Assembly: GCA_913063405.1 (NCBI GenBank)
Contig: CAJXZB010000008.1
Location: 33,527 to 97,526, forward strand
Direction of reading: 5' to 3'
From: an uncultured Ulvibacter sp.
GTDB lineage: Bacteria > Bacteroidota > Bacteroidia > Flavobacteriales > Flavobacteriaceae
DNA length: 64,000 bases
The notes beneath the pieces are model-generated. The model saw only the letters and a program-made list of their open reading frames with translations, did no database searches and was not told the origin of the DNA. Both the position numbers and the translations under genes were made by a program. Below, in pieces: positions 8,441-17,221 of this stretch (positions within the stretch are counted from its first letter, which is position 1; each line of letters begins with the position of its first letter).

Positions 8441-9412
8441 TTAAGATGGATTTTTATTTACCGCTAATCGTTCTAAGATAAAAATGCTAAGAAAACCGAG
8501 AATCGTAAAAATAACTGCATAGATAACTAAGGAATCTCCATCATAATTGGAAGGAAGGATACTTTTTTCTATCAATGGAGTTCTTTCTCCGGAGTGATTT
8601 ATTCGGTATTCAATAACTTCTTTCCAAGGCCATATTTTGTTAAGAGCACCAACCATAAAACCGGTAAGAACGGCTAAAATTAAGTTTTTGTGATGCTTGA
8701 ACATCCAATTAAGAATTCTTGAGAAAACCTTAAGTCCAACAATAGCCCCTATCGCGAAAACACAAAGCTTCAAAAATGCTTCGGAAAAAATGTTCCAGTT
8801 GAGTCCAGTTATTCCATCTCCTAGTTGTGTGATGGTACCAATTATGGATTTATAAGCGCCTAACAATAACAAGATAAAGGCACCTGAAATCCCTGGTAAA
8901 ATCATCGCAATGATGGCTATAAAGCCTGCAAAGAACAGGAACCAAGTGCTACCTGTATCTCCAATGGGTTTTGCGAGTGTAATGGCATAGGACAAAGCCG
9001 CAGCAATTATCAATGAAATGACTGTGCCAATTTGCCATTTTGTTATTTGCTTTCCTACATATAAGATACTGGCAAGTACTAATCCAAAGAAAAATGACCA
9101 AACCAAAATAGGATGGTTTGATAATAACCACGTTATTAATTTGGCTAGAGAAAGTATACTTATGGTTATACCACTAAAAAGGGCTAGCAAAAAGATTAGA
9201 TTATAGTTATTCCAAGCCGCAAGGAATCCATCTTTTTTCCAGCTCTTTAAAAACCCAAAATCTAATTTATGAATGGTTTCAATGAGTTCTTCATAGATCC
9301 CAGAAATAAAGGCAATCGTTCCTCCTGAGACACCTGGGACAACATCTGCAGCACCCATGGCGAGTCCTTTTGCAGTAATAATAAGGTATTGAAATAAATT
9401 ACGGGATGGCAT
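8441..9412 (-). CDS. DUF368 family membrane protein (PopT-type undecaprenyl-phosphate translocase family), copy 1
   Basis: This is the upstream paralogue of the neighbouring gene, 323 aa, with the same two signatures: GLAMGAADVVPGVSGGTIAFISGIYEELI (about residues 14-42) and IAMILPGISGAFILLLLGAYKSII (about 165). Both paralogues also share a loop KIWPWK / VVWPWK near residue 260. The stop of this gene abuts the start of copy 2, and a TATTTTTG -7 box sits 19 bases upstream of the ATG, so copy 1, copy 2 and aroE look like one transcript. The two proteins may work as a heteromer or on different polyprenyl carriers; neither can be decided from sequence. Confidence 0.82.
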   Translation of the reverse strand: MPSRNLFQYLIITAKGLAMGAADVVPGVSGGTIAFISGIYEELIETIHKLDFGFLKSWKKDGFLAAWNNYNLIFLLALFSGITISILSLAKLITWLLSNHPILVWSFFFGLVLASILYVGKQITKWQIGTVISLIIAAALSYAITLAKPIGDTGSTWFLFFAGFIAIIAMILPGISGAFILLLLGAYKSIIGTITQLGDGITGLNWNIFSEAFLKLCVFAIGAIVGLKVFSRILNWMFKHHKNLILAVLTGFMVGALNKIWPWKEVIEYRINHSGERTPLIEKSILPSNYDGDSLVIYAVIFTILGFLSIFILERLAVNKNPS

Positions 9413-9431
9413 AGTATATAAGTCTGTCCAT

Positions 9432-9439
9432 CAAAAATA
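9432..9439 (-). promoter_or_regulatory. Bacteroidota -7 promoter box for DUF368-DUF368-aroE
   Basis: On the minus strand TATTTTTG matches TAnnTTTG exactly, 19 bases before the start codon, the same spacing as for dapD and the TPR gene at 41 kb. Confidence 0.5.
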
Positions 9440-9445
9440 CGTAAT

Positions 9446-10846
9446 TTAATGTGAAGGATTTCGGTGTTCTTTAATAATTTCTTTTACCAATTTCATCTTG
9501 AAAACGGCAGGGAATAATTCCTCTAAAATTAGCGTGAATTCTGGTTCAAAATGCAATCCGTTTTTTAAGTGATACTCTGCTTTGTTTTCTTCGGCTAGGT
9601 AAAAATAAACACCTGCGAGGCGAAATTCAATTTCCGCAGATTCTGGATAAAACTCGGAGGCTTGAAATAAATTTTTTACCGCCGCTTCGTATTCTCCTAG
9701 CTTAATTAATATATCACAACGTGTAAGCCAAGTCTCCAATTCGTAGTTGCCCAATTCCAAAGCCTTTCTAAAACCAACTTCTGCTTCTTCAAAAAGACTT
9801 AGTTTGTTATTTATTTTTGCGTAGCGTTTCCAATAAAATACATTTTCGCCATCAATATTGATCGCTTTATCAATATAATATAGTGCTTTTTTATAGTCTT
9901 TAAGTTTACAGTAAAAGTCGGTGATGGCAATCCAACCTTTATCAAGTAAGGGGTCTTCTTCGACACATTTTGTGTAAAATTGAAGTGCCAAGTCACTATT
10001 ACCCAATTTATCGTGGCACTTTCCTATTCGTAAGAGTGCAAAAGATGTTGGATCATCCAGACCCAAAGTAACGGTATAGCTCTCGATAGCCTCTTCATAT
10101 CTTTTGAGTTTCTCAAGTACTTTTCCTTTTTCCAGGTAAGCACCAATGAATCTATCATCACTAATAATGGCAAAGTCGAACGAAGCCAATGCTTTTTTGT
10201 ATTCTTCTAATATAGAGTATTGCTTTCCAACTTGGTGCCAAGCTACTTCACAATACGGATTCTTATTAAGAAAATCATTTAAATAATTGATGGCAGCTGC
10301 GTGTTGTTCTAGAAATTCGAAGCAGTATATAATGTTGTAAAGTGCAGAATAATCTCCTTCATCGGCCTCAATACATTTCATAAAATAGTATTTGGCATTC
10401 TCAAAATCTTCTAGAAATAGGTACTCCATTCCTATAAGTGACAGTACATCTGTCTCATCATTTGTAAGCTCTAGAGCTTTTTCTAAAAGCTCAATTGCTT
10501 TTTCGTGAGCGTCACGGCGTGAAAGAATGTTGGCCTTTTGAATATAGATTTCTTCATTGGATTGCTCCAACACGAATAATTGGTCTAGAAGCTTATCAGC
10601 AACGTCAAGTTGGTTTTCAAAAATGTACATCTCTACTTGAAACAACTTCAAGTCGGTAGAGGATGGGTGCTGCTCTAGCCCTAATTTAGTTGCCTTTTTT
10701 GCAAGTGAGATTTTTCCGTTCTCAAGGTAATAATGTATAATGTCTCCGAACTCATCAGAGTCGAAAAAAAACACACTATTCGTTTTAAGCATGGATTCAA
10801 AGCGGGTAAGAGAGAAATTGTTATGCTCGTTAGGACTCAATTGCAT
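9446..10846 (-). CDS. Tetratricopeptide repeat protein
   Basis: The 466-aa protein is built almost entirely from TPR units: recurring ALYNIIYCFEFLEQHAAAINYLNDFLNKNPYCEVAW, AWHQVGKQYSILEEYKKALASFDFAI, AYLEKGKVLEKLKRYEEAIESYT and similar 34-residue helices-turn-helices, roughly ten in total. There is no signal peptide or membrane segment, so it is probably a cytoplasmic scaffold. It has its own promoter region, which carries a 12-bp tandem repeat. Partners are unknown. Confidence 0.85.
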   Translation of the reverse strand: MQLSPNEHNNFSLTRFESMLKTNSVFFFDSDEFGDIIHYYLENGKISLAKKATKLGLEQHPSSTDLKLFQVEMYIFENQLDVADKLLDQLFVLEQSNEEIYIQKANILSRRDAHEKAIELLEKALELTNDETDVLSLIGMEYLFLEDFENAKYYFMKCIEADEGDYSALYNIIYCFEFLEQHAAAINYLNDFLNKNPYCEVAWHQVGKQYSILEEYKKALASFDFAIISDDRFIGAYLEKGKVLEKLKRYEEAIESYTVTLGLDDPTSFALLRIGKCHDKLGNSDLALQFYTKCVEEDPLLDKGWIAITDFYCKLKDYKKALYYIDKAINIDGENVFYWKRYAKINNKLSLFEEAEVGFRKALELGNYELETWLTRCDILIKLGEYEAAVKNLFQASEFYPESAEIEFRLAGVYFYLAEENKAEYHLKNGLHFEPEFTLILEELFPAVFKMKLVKEIIKEHRNPSH

Positions 10847-10923
10847 ACGCAGCGTTTTAACGGTTTCTTCAAAATAAAGATACTAATGTAAGCTAGAGTT
10901 CAATAGTTGTGCCGTTATTGTTG

Positions 10924-10959
10924 TTAACACGGTTATTAACACGGTTATTAACAGGGTTT
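10924..10959. repeat. Three tandem copies of a 12-bp unit
   Basis: TTAACACGGTTA is repeated twice exactly and a third time as TTAACAGGGTTT, in the 144-base gap between the aminotransferase stop and the TPR gene start. The units contain GTTAAC-like half palindromes. It could be a binding site array or simple slippage expansion. Confidence 0.75.
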
Positions 10960-10990
10960 TTACAGTTCAAAAAGTTGAAGATCAGAAGTG

Positions 10991-12184
10991 TTACTCTTTT
11001 TTTGGTTTGGAGATTCCATTTAGCACATCAGACAAAATGGCACAACCTTCCTTTATTTCGGCTTCTGAAATGGTCAAAGGTGGTGTAATGCGCACCGCTC
11101 GGGCTTCAAAAAGGAGCCAAAAGAGAATAAGTCCTCGCTTTTTGCAGTTTAAAATGACTTCTGAAGCAATTTCCGAAGACTCAAAAATCAGTGCTAACAT
11201 CAAGCCTTTTCCTCTTATCTCTTTTATAAGTGAATGTTGTAATAACGTTCTAAATAGTTGCTCCTTCTGAAGGGTTTGAGGAATCAAATCTGTTTCGGTC
11301 AGTTCTTTTAAAGTGGCTAATGCAGCCGACGCAATCACTGGATTGCCGCCGAAGGTAGTAATATGCCCAAGTTTTGGGTTGTGCTGCAATAAGGTCATTA
11401 GATCTTTTGAAGCAGTAAAGGCTCCTACGGGCAAACCACCTCCCATTCCTTTGCCCATTACCAGTATATCTGGAATAATATTGAAGTGTTGAAAGCCAAA
11501 TAGCTTTCCTGTTCTTCCAAATCCTGGTTGAATCTCATCTAGAATAAACAAAGTGCCGGTTTGGTTGCACTTATTGCGAACCTTTTCGAGGTAATCAGTT
11601 TTTGGGAGAATGAAACCGGCGCCGCCTTGAATTGTTTCAAGGACAATGGCAGCAGTGTTTCCGGTTATTTTTTCCAAATCCTCTTCGTAATTGAATTGGA
11701 TAGAATGGCAATCTGGAAGTAAGGGTTCAAATGCTTTTTTTCTTTCTTCAAATCCCATTATACTTAGGGCTCCAATTGTATTTCCATGGTATGCGTTGTT
11801 CGCGTACAAAATTTCAGTCCTTCCCGTAGCTCTTCTTGCTAGCTTTATGGCACCTTCAATAGCTTCAGTCCCACTGTTTACTAAATAGGTGGTTTGTAAG
11901 GTGCTAGGAAGATAACTAGCAAGTAATTTTGTAAACGCCACAGCTGGTTCTTGGATGTATTCTCCATATACCATTACGTGAAGGTACTTGTCCAATTGGG
12001 TTTTTACCGCCTCGACTACCCTTGGATGGCAATGCCCTAAACTGCAAGCGGAAACTCCAGCTACAAAATCCAAGTGCTTTTTACTGCTGGTATCGTAGAT
12101 ATAACTTCCTTCAGCATGGGAGATTTCCATCCCTAAAGGATATGGTGTGGTCTGTGCTTGATATTTAAAGAAGTCTTTTTTCAT
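10991..12184 (-). CDS. Class III PLP-dependent aminotransferase (acetylornithine/aspartate aminotransferase family)
   Basis: The 397-aa protein carries the fold type I class III signatures: SGTEAIEGAIKLARRATGR around residue 103, the aromatic YHGNTIGALS, the cofactor motif LFILDEIQPGFGRTGKLFGFQHF with the PLP-ring Asp, and LVMGKGMGGGLPVGAF with the Schiff-base Lys (about 247). The C-terminal RITPPLTIS is also typical. The family includes acetylornithine, GABA and other omega-aminotransferases. There are no arginine-pathway genes nearby, so the substrate is left open. It lies just downstream of the OstA-like gene on the same strand. Confidence 0.85.
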   Translation of the reverse strand: MKKDFFKYQAQTTPYPLGMEISHAEGSYIYDTSSKKHLDFVAGVSACSLGHCHPRVVEAVKTQLDKYLHVMVYGEYIQEPAVAFTKLLASYLPSTLQTTYLVNSGTEAIEGAIKLARRATGRTEILYANNAYHGNTIGALSIMGFEERKKAFEPLLPDCHSIQFNYEEDLEKITGNTAAIVLETIQGGAGFILPKTDYLEKVRNKCNQTGTLFILDEIQPGFGRTGKLFGFQHFNIIPDILVMGKGMGGGLPVGAFTASKDLMTLLQHNPKLGHITTFGGNPVIASAALATLKELTETDLIPQTLQKEQLFRTLLQHSLIKEIRGKGLMLALIFESSEIASEVILNCKKRGLILFWLLFEARAVRITPPLTISEAEIKEGCAILSDVLNGISKPKKE

Positions 12185-12235
12185 ACTGCGAAACGTGAAA
12201 ACACCTTTCAGAACTGAGAGGAACTTTTGGTTTTA

Positions 12236-14008
12236 TTAGTTTTCCGAAGCCTTTTTCTTTGGTATACTGTCATTTATAATTTTTCCATTGTCTTCCTCTG
12301 CCTTCCTCGTCATCAGTTTTGGATCATCCGGATTAACTCGAAGATCTTTTGGAAGCAATTTTGAAGCTTCGGGAATCACTAATTCATCTTCTGGGATATC
12401 TTCAAAGAATTCTCCTTCATCCTCAGGCAATGGGATCCCTTTAATTTTAGGCAAGACCGGCCTTGGTTTCCCTTTAAATAAATCTTCTTTTTTCATTAAA
12501 CGTTCATCGCCTCTCCAAATAAAACCTGGCAGCTGTCTTGCATTTGAAGGAAATTGTGAGGGTGGATATACCTTCCCGTTTGCTTTTTTTATGAATCGGA
12601 TGCCAGATATTTTTTGTTTCTTGAGATACATCTGTATGGAACTCGAAACCGTATTGTTGATACCAACTAGTTCTTGCTTATCATTTCTCGAATAAAAAAT
12701 CACCTCGGCGTTCTTATTAATATTTACAGTATCTAATTCGTTATTGGTGAACAAACCAATAAGACGTTGACCTTTCACCTGATTGTATCCAGCACTATCC
12801 TTTTGCACGAGAAAAGCATTGTTAAATACCTTTAGAGTATCAAGTTTCTCTGTTTTTTTGTTTGAGAGAATATGGATAGTGTCTCCTGTCATTTGATTTT
12901 CACCACTCCATAGGACTGGATTTCCCAAGAGTTTCGTTATTCCCTCTTTCTGCTTCACAAAAATTGAATCACATTTTCCGCTGGTAGGTTCTACTCCAGG
13001 GAGTCCCTGTTTAAAAAGCCGTGCTCGATAGAATCCTTTAATTACTCTATTTTCTGGTTTGCCAGTTACACGTAAGGTATCTGCATGAACATAAATTGAA
13101 TCTTGGTCTTTTAACGTAACCGCAACCGCTCTTTTGGTAATAAAAACCGAATCTTTTTCTCTGTATACTTCGGCATAATGACCACGGATAATACTTTTGT
13201 TCACAGTATCCAACACTCTAATATTGTTAGTTGCTGACGCAAAGCTCCTATTTCTATCAAAGTAAATACTATCTCCATAAAGGATACGGTTGTTATAATC
13301 AACACGTGAGTTTTTCACAAAGTATCCATTGTCATTTCGAGTATCGTAATAACCACGTTCGCAGTAAACTGTGCTTTCTTCACTTTCAATAGTAGATTTT
13401 CCATATAAATAAGCGCCTCCAGTTTCAGAATAGAAATCCAATTGAGCAGAATTCACTGTATACTTTGGGTTTTTAATAACTACATTAGAGAGAAACTGAT
13501 ATTTTTTGCTCTGGGCATAATACCTTCCAATTCTGCTCGTCAAAGTACTTGCTGTATCTACTACGGTTCCACCGCTTCGGTAATACGCTTGTTGTTTAAC
13601 TCGATCGAAGTACAGCGTGTCTGTTCTAAGCGTGGATTGTGGATTTTTCATAAATACGTCGCCACTGGCAAAGGCAAATTGAGTATTCCCGTTATACTCG
13701 GCGTATTTGCTGCTCATATTAATAGTGTCTCCTTGCGTTATGCGAACACTTCCGTAGGCTTTTACAAAATTATCTTTTAGATACACATAGGCTTGATCGC
13801 ACCACATCTCTACTCCCTCGTGAATGATATAAACTTGTCCTTCGGAATCTTTTGTGTAAATAATAGCATCAGGCAATTCTGGCTTTATTTCAAGATAACC
13901 AGACTTAATATCCACTTTTTGTTTTAGGGTGTCTTGCTGTGCATAAAGAACACTTCCCAAGAGAGAAAAAGAAAGAAGCAGTATATATTTATTCGTGTTC
14001 TGTTTCAT
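12236..14008 (-). CDS. OstA-like / LptA-type LPS transport protein
   Basis: The protein (590 aa from the ATG at 14008) has a signal peptide (MKQNTNKYILLLSFSLLGSVLYAQ) and an OstA/LptA beta-jellyroll region with repeating strands such as CDQAYVYLKDNFVKAYGSVRITQGDTINMSSKYAEYNG and FASGDVFMKNPQSTLRTDTLYFDR. Such domains bind LPS during periplasmic transport to the outer membrane. The C-terminus (Pro/Glu-rich) is not recognised. The ORF track starts at a GTG five codons earlier, but that GTG lies inside an exact -7 box, so the ATG is the better start. The protein is much longer than E. coli LptA, as usual for Bacteroidota. Confidence 0.8.
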   Translation of the reverse strand: MKQNTNKYILLLSFSLLGSVLYAQQDTLKQKVDIKSGYLEIKPELPDAIIYTKDSEGQVYIIHEGVEMWCDQAYVYLKDNFVKAYGSVRITQGDTINMSSKYAEYNGNTQFAFASGDVFMKNPQSTLRTDTLYFDRVKQQAYYRSGGTVVDTASTLTSRIGRYYAQSKKYQFLSNVVIKNPKYTVNSAQLDFYSETGGAYLYGKSTIESEESTVYCERGYYDTRNDNGYFVKNSRVDYNNRILYGDSIYFDRNRSFASATNNIRVLDTVNKSIIRGHYAEVYREKDSVFITKRAVAVTLKDQDSIYVHADTLRVTGKPENRVIKGFYRARLFKQGLPGVEPTSGKCDSIFVKQKEGITKLLGNPVLWSGENQMTGDTIHILSNKKTEKLDTLKVFNNAFLVQKDSAGYNQVKGQRLIGLFTNNELDTVNINKNAEVIFYSRNDKQELVGINNTVSSSIQMYLKKQKISGIRFIKKANGKVYPPSQFPSNARQLPGFIWRGDERLMKKEDLFKGKPRPVLPKIKGIPLPEDEGEFFEDIPEDELVIPEASKLLPKDLRVNPDDPKLMTRKAEEDNGKIINDSIPKKKASEN

Positions 14009-14022
14009 AGGTTTAATTGCCA

Positions 14023-14030
14023 CAAAGGTA
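14023..14030 (-). promoter_or_regulatory. Bacteroidota -7 promoter box for the OstA-like gene
   Basis: On the minus strand TACCTTTG matches TAnnTTTG, 14 bases before the ATG at 14008. It overlaps the upstream in-frame GTG, which argues against that GTG as start. Confidence 0.5.
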
Positions 14031-14200
14031 TCAAAGAATTGATATTTATGATTAAAAAATTTGATAAGCTCATATAAATACCAATATTAAAATTGTTTGG
14101 GCCGATAACAGTTATGAATAGGGGCATTTTTATCGGAGTTTACTACTGGTTATAAATAAATTCTTCAATTCGCATTACAATTAATTTTAACCATCCAACT

Positions 14201-15417
14201 ATGAGAAAGCTCTACATTATTATCCTTTTGTTTTTAAGTATTATTTGCCAATCACAGATCGTCTAAATCCCAGATGCTAATTTTAAAGATGCATTAATAA
14301 ACTCAAACTGTGTGGACTTAGACCTGGATGGGATTGGTGATGAAGATGCCGACACAAACGATGATAACGAAATACAGGTGAGTGAAGTTGAAGCTATATT
14401 GGGTTTAATTGTGAATAACAAGAATATTGACTCTTTAGAGGGAATTGCGAGTTTCACAAATCTTGTATTGTTGTTATGCAATTTTAATGATTTGATTAGT
14501 TTGGATATATCGCAAAATGAAAAAATTTGATGGGTGCTTTGTGACGCCAACCAATTGAGTAGTCTTGATGTTTCTCAAAACCTTTCCCTAGAGCAATTAA
14601 ACTGTACATTTAATCAATTAAGTAGTTTAGATGTTACCCAAAATCCGAATCTTAAATGGTTGCTTTTGATCATAACCAAATTACTGGTATTGATGTAACC
14701 CAAAACCCAAATCTGAAATGGTTGTATTGTTCGAGTAATCAACTGACGACTATCGATGTCAAGGAGAATACAGATCTCGAGTGGTTTAGTTTGAACAATA
14801 ATGAGATAACCAGTTTAAACGTAACCCAGAATCCAAATCTTATTTGGTTGGGTTGTATTAGTAACCAAATTGCAAGTCTAGATATGGCTCAAAATCCTTT
14901 TCTTCGAGGACTAAGCCGCAATAACAATCAATTAAAATCATTGAACCTAACCGAAAATGGATATCTAGAGCAACTCGATTGCTCTAATAACGAGTTAACA
15001 AATTTGAATATTCAAAATGGTAACAATGAGATCATAGAAAAAATGTGGTCATCAGAAAACTCGAACCTGCTATGCATTCAAGTTGATGACGATAGTGCCA
15101 TGTTCCCAAGTTGCAACCAGACTGGTGCTACTGGTTGGTGTAAGGATTCAATCTCTGAATATAGGAAAGAATGTACATTAGGTTTGGAGAATTATAATCG
15201 GATAACATTTACCTTGTATCCAAATCCAGTTACCCATTTTTTACAAATAAACACACAAAAAGAAGTTGATAGTGTGACACTACATGACGTAAATGGCAGG
15301 CTTATTAAAACAGAATATGCTCCTGTTGTGGACATATCTGAACTAAGTTCGGGTTTATATTTTATCTTGGTTCATGTTGATGGTCAAATAGAAACTAAGA
15401 GATTTATCAAACCGTAG
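14201..15417 (+). pseudogene. Leucine-rich-repeat protein with type IX sorting domain, broken by two stops and a frameshift
   Basis: Reading from ATG 14201 gives a signal peptide (MRKLYIIILLFLSIICQSQIV), then a TAA at 14264, the usual IPDANFKDALIN entry to flavobacterial LRR proteins, an acidic DLDLDGIGDEDADTNDD segment, a TGA at 14528, and LRR units of about 21 residues (LSSLDVSQNLSLEQLNCTFNQ). Near 14660 one base is missing and the frame switches into the 253-aa ORF with six more LRR units (LTTIDVKENTDLEWFSLNNNE). The end is a complete type IX secretion C-terminal sorting domain: FTLYPNPVTHFLQIN ... SGLYFILVHVDGQIETKRFIKP. Intact, it would be a secreted or surface repeat protein of about 405 aa. 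Confidence 0.88.
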
Positions 15418-15452
15418 TGTTGTGCTTCCATTTTTGAATAATGGTTGAGTTG

Positions 15453-16724
15453 TTACCTATGTATGGTTTGCTTTCGGTCTGGCCCAACAGAAACAACCTT
15501 AATTGGTATTTCCAGTTCCTTTTCCAAAAAAGCAATATAGTCGTTTAGTTCTTTTGGAAATTGACTAGTCTCAGTCATTTTTGTCAAATCTTCGGACCAA
15601 CATTTAAACTTGGTGTAAACCGGAGTGACATTTTCTGGCTCAATATTGTATGGAAAATGTTTGATCGTTTTTCCTTTGTACTTGTACGCAGTACAAATTT
15701 CGAGGCTGTCGAATCCAGACAAAACATCGCCTTTCATCATCATCAGTTGTGTTACACCATTTACTTCACAGGTATATTTTAAAGCGACAAGATCTAACCA
15801 ACCACAACGTCTTGGCCTTCCTGTTACAGCTCCAAATTCTCGTCCCACTTTTGCCATTTCTACTCCAACTTCATCGAATAACTCTGTTGGAAAGGGTCCA
15901 GAGCCCACGCGTGTAGTATATGCTTTAAAGATTCCATAAACATCTTTTACTTTATTTGGAGCGATTCCTAAACCAGTACAAGCTCCTGCGGCTGTTGTGT
16001 TCGATGAGGTTACAAAAGGGTAAGTTCCAAAATCGATATCAAGTAATGATCCTTGTGCTCCTTCAGCCAGAATAGTCTTTCCAGCCTTCATTGCCTGGTT
16101 TAAGTATTCTTCACTGTCAATAAAGGTTAATTCTTTCAATGTTTTTATCGCAGCGAAAAACTCGGTTTCCATTTCCTTGAGGTCATATTGCATATCTACG
16201 TTGTAGAAATCAATCATTGCTTCATGCTTATTTGCTAAGCTCCTATATTTCTCTTTCCATGTTTTAAGTTCAAGATCGCCTATTCGAATACCATTTCTTC
16301 CAGTTTTGTCCATGTAAGTTGGTCCAATGCCTTTTAACGTTGAACCAATTTTAGCCTTCCCTTTCGAAGCTTCAGAAGCAGCATCGAGTAGTCTATGCGT
16401 TGGTAAAATCAAGTGGGCCTTTCTGGAGATAATGAGTTTGTTTTTGTAATCAATGTTAAATTGATCCAAACCTTCTAACTCTTTTACAAAAACAACTGGG
16501 TCGATTACAACTCCATTTCCAATAACATTTATTGAATTTTCATGAAAGATACCAGAAGGAATGGTTCTCAAGACATGCTTTATACCGTCAAACTCCAATG
16601 TGTGCCCAGCATTAGGCCCTCCTTGAAAACGTGCAATAATATCATAATCTTTGGTAAGAACGTCTACGATTTTTCCTTTTCCTTCGTCTCCCCATTGTAA
16701 CCCAAGTAGTAAATCTACTGCCAT
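15453..16724 (-). CDS. purA: Adenylosuccinate synthetase
   Basis: PurA condenses IMP with aspartate using GTP on the way to AMP. The 423-aa length is standard. The N-terminal P-loop GLQWGDEGKGKIVD with the catalytic Asp, the GGPNAGHT loop with the catalytic His, GIGPTYMDKTGRNGIRIGDL, and the C-terminal base-recognition SVGPDRKQTI are all present. It lies 6 bases downstream of a fur-family gene and behind rsh on the same strand. Confidence 0.97.
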   Translation of the reverse strand: MAVDLLLGLQWGDEGKGKIVDVLTKDYDIIARFQGGPNAGHTLEFDGIKHVLRTIPSGIFHENSINVIGNGVVIDPVVFVKELEGLDQFNIDYKNKLIISRKAHLILPTHRLLDAASEASKGKAKIGSTLKGIGPTYMDKTGRNGIRIGDLELKTWKEKYRSLANKHEAMIDFYNVDMQYDLKEMETEFFAAIKTLKELTFIDSEEYLNQAMKAGKTILAEGAQGSLLDIDFGTYPFVTSSNTTAAGACTGLGIAPNKVKDVYGIFKAYTTRVGSGPFPTELFDEVGVEMAKVGREFGAVTGRPRRCGWLDLVALKYTCEVNGVTQLMMMKGDVLSGFDSLEICTAYKYKGKTIKHFPYNIEPENVTPVYTKFKCWSEDLTKMTETSQFPKELNDYIAFLEKELEIPIKVVSVGPDRKQTIHR

Positions 16725-16730
16725 AATATA

Positions 16731-17198
16731 TTAAGAATTGTCCCTTTTTGAATCAGGAGTTTTTTTATTTCCGTAGAAATATAGTGAATGGTTTGTAATT
16801 TCAATATCGAAAACTTCTTCGATGGTTTTTTTTATTATTTGAATTCGAGGATCACAAAACTCTATTACTTCTCCGTTTGATAGGATTATGTGATCGTGCT
16901 GTTTGTCAAAATAAGATTTTTCGTAGTGCGCTTGGTTTTGTCCAAACTGATGTTTGCGAACTAATCCACATTCTAATAATAACTCTATAGTGTTGTATAA
17001 CGTGGCCCGACTTACTCGGTAGTTTTTATTCTTCATATTGATGTACAGAGACTCAATATCGAAATGATCGTCAAGATCATAAATTTCCTGAAGTATAGCG
17101 TAGCGTTCGGGTGTTTTACGGTGTCCTTTTTCTTCTAAGAATCCTGTGAAAACATTCTTTACAACAGCTTGATTATTTGTGTCGGTTTTTGAACTCAT
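16731..17198 (-). CDS. Fur/PerR family transcriptional regulator
   Basis: The 155-aa protein has the Fur winged helix ([55 protein letters not shown]) followed by the dimerisation/metal domain with [17 protein letters not shown]. The HDH metal motif is kept, but the two CxxC pairs of the structural zinc site are absent: where CxxCG normally stands the sequence has LSNGE. It sits between rsh and purA with gaps of 23 and 6 bases, so it is probably read with them. Whether it senses iron, peroxide or another metal cannot be read from the sequence. Confidence 0.9.
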   Translation of the reverse strand: MSSKTDTNNQAVVKNVFTGFLEEKGHRKTPERYAILQEIYDLDDHFDIESLYINMKNKNYRVSRATLYNTIELLLECGLVRKHQFGQNQAHYEKSYFDKQHDHIILSNGEVIEFCDPRIQIIKKTIEEVFDIEITNHSLYFYGNKKTPDSKRDNS

Positions 17199-17221
17199 AA
17201 CAAAGCGACAAAGTTACTCAA

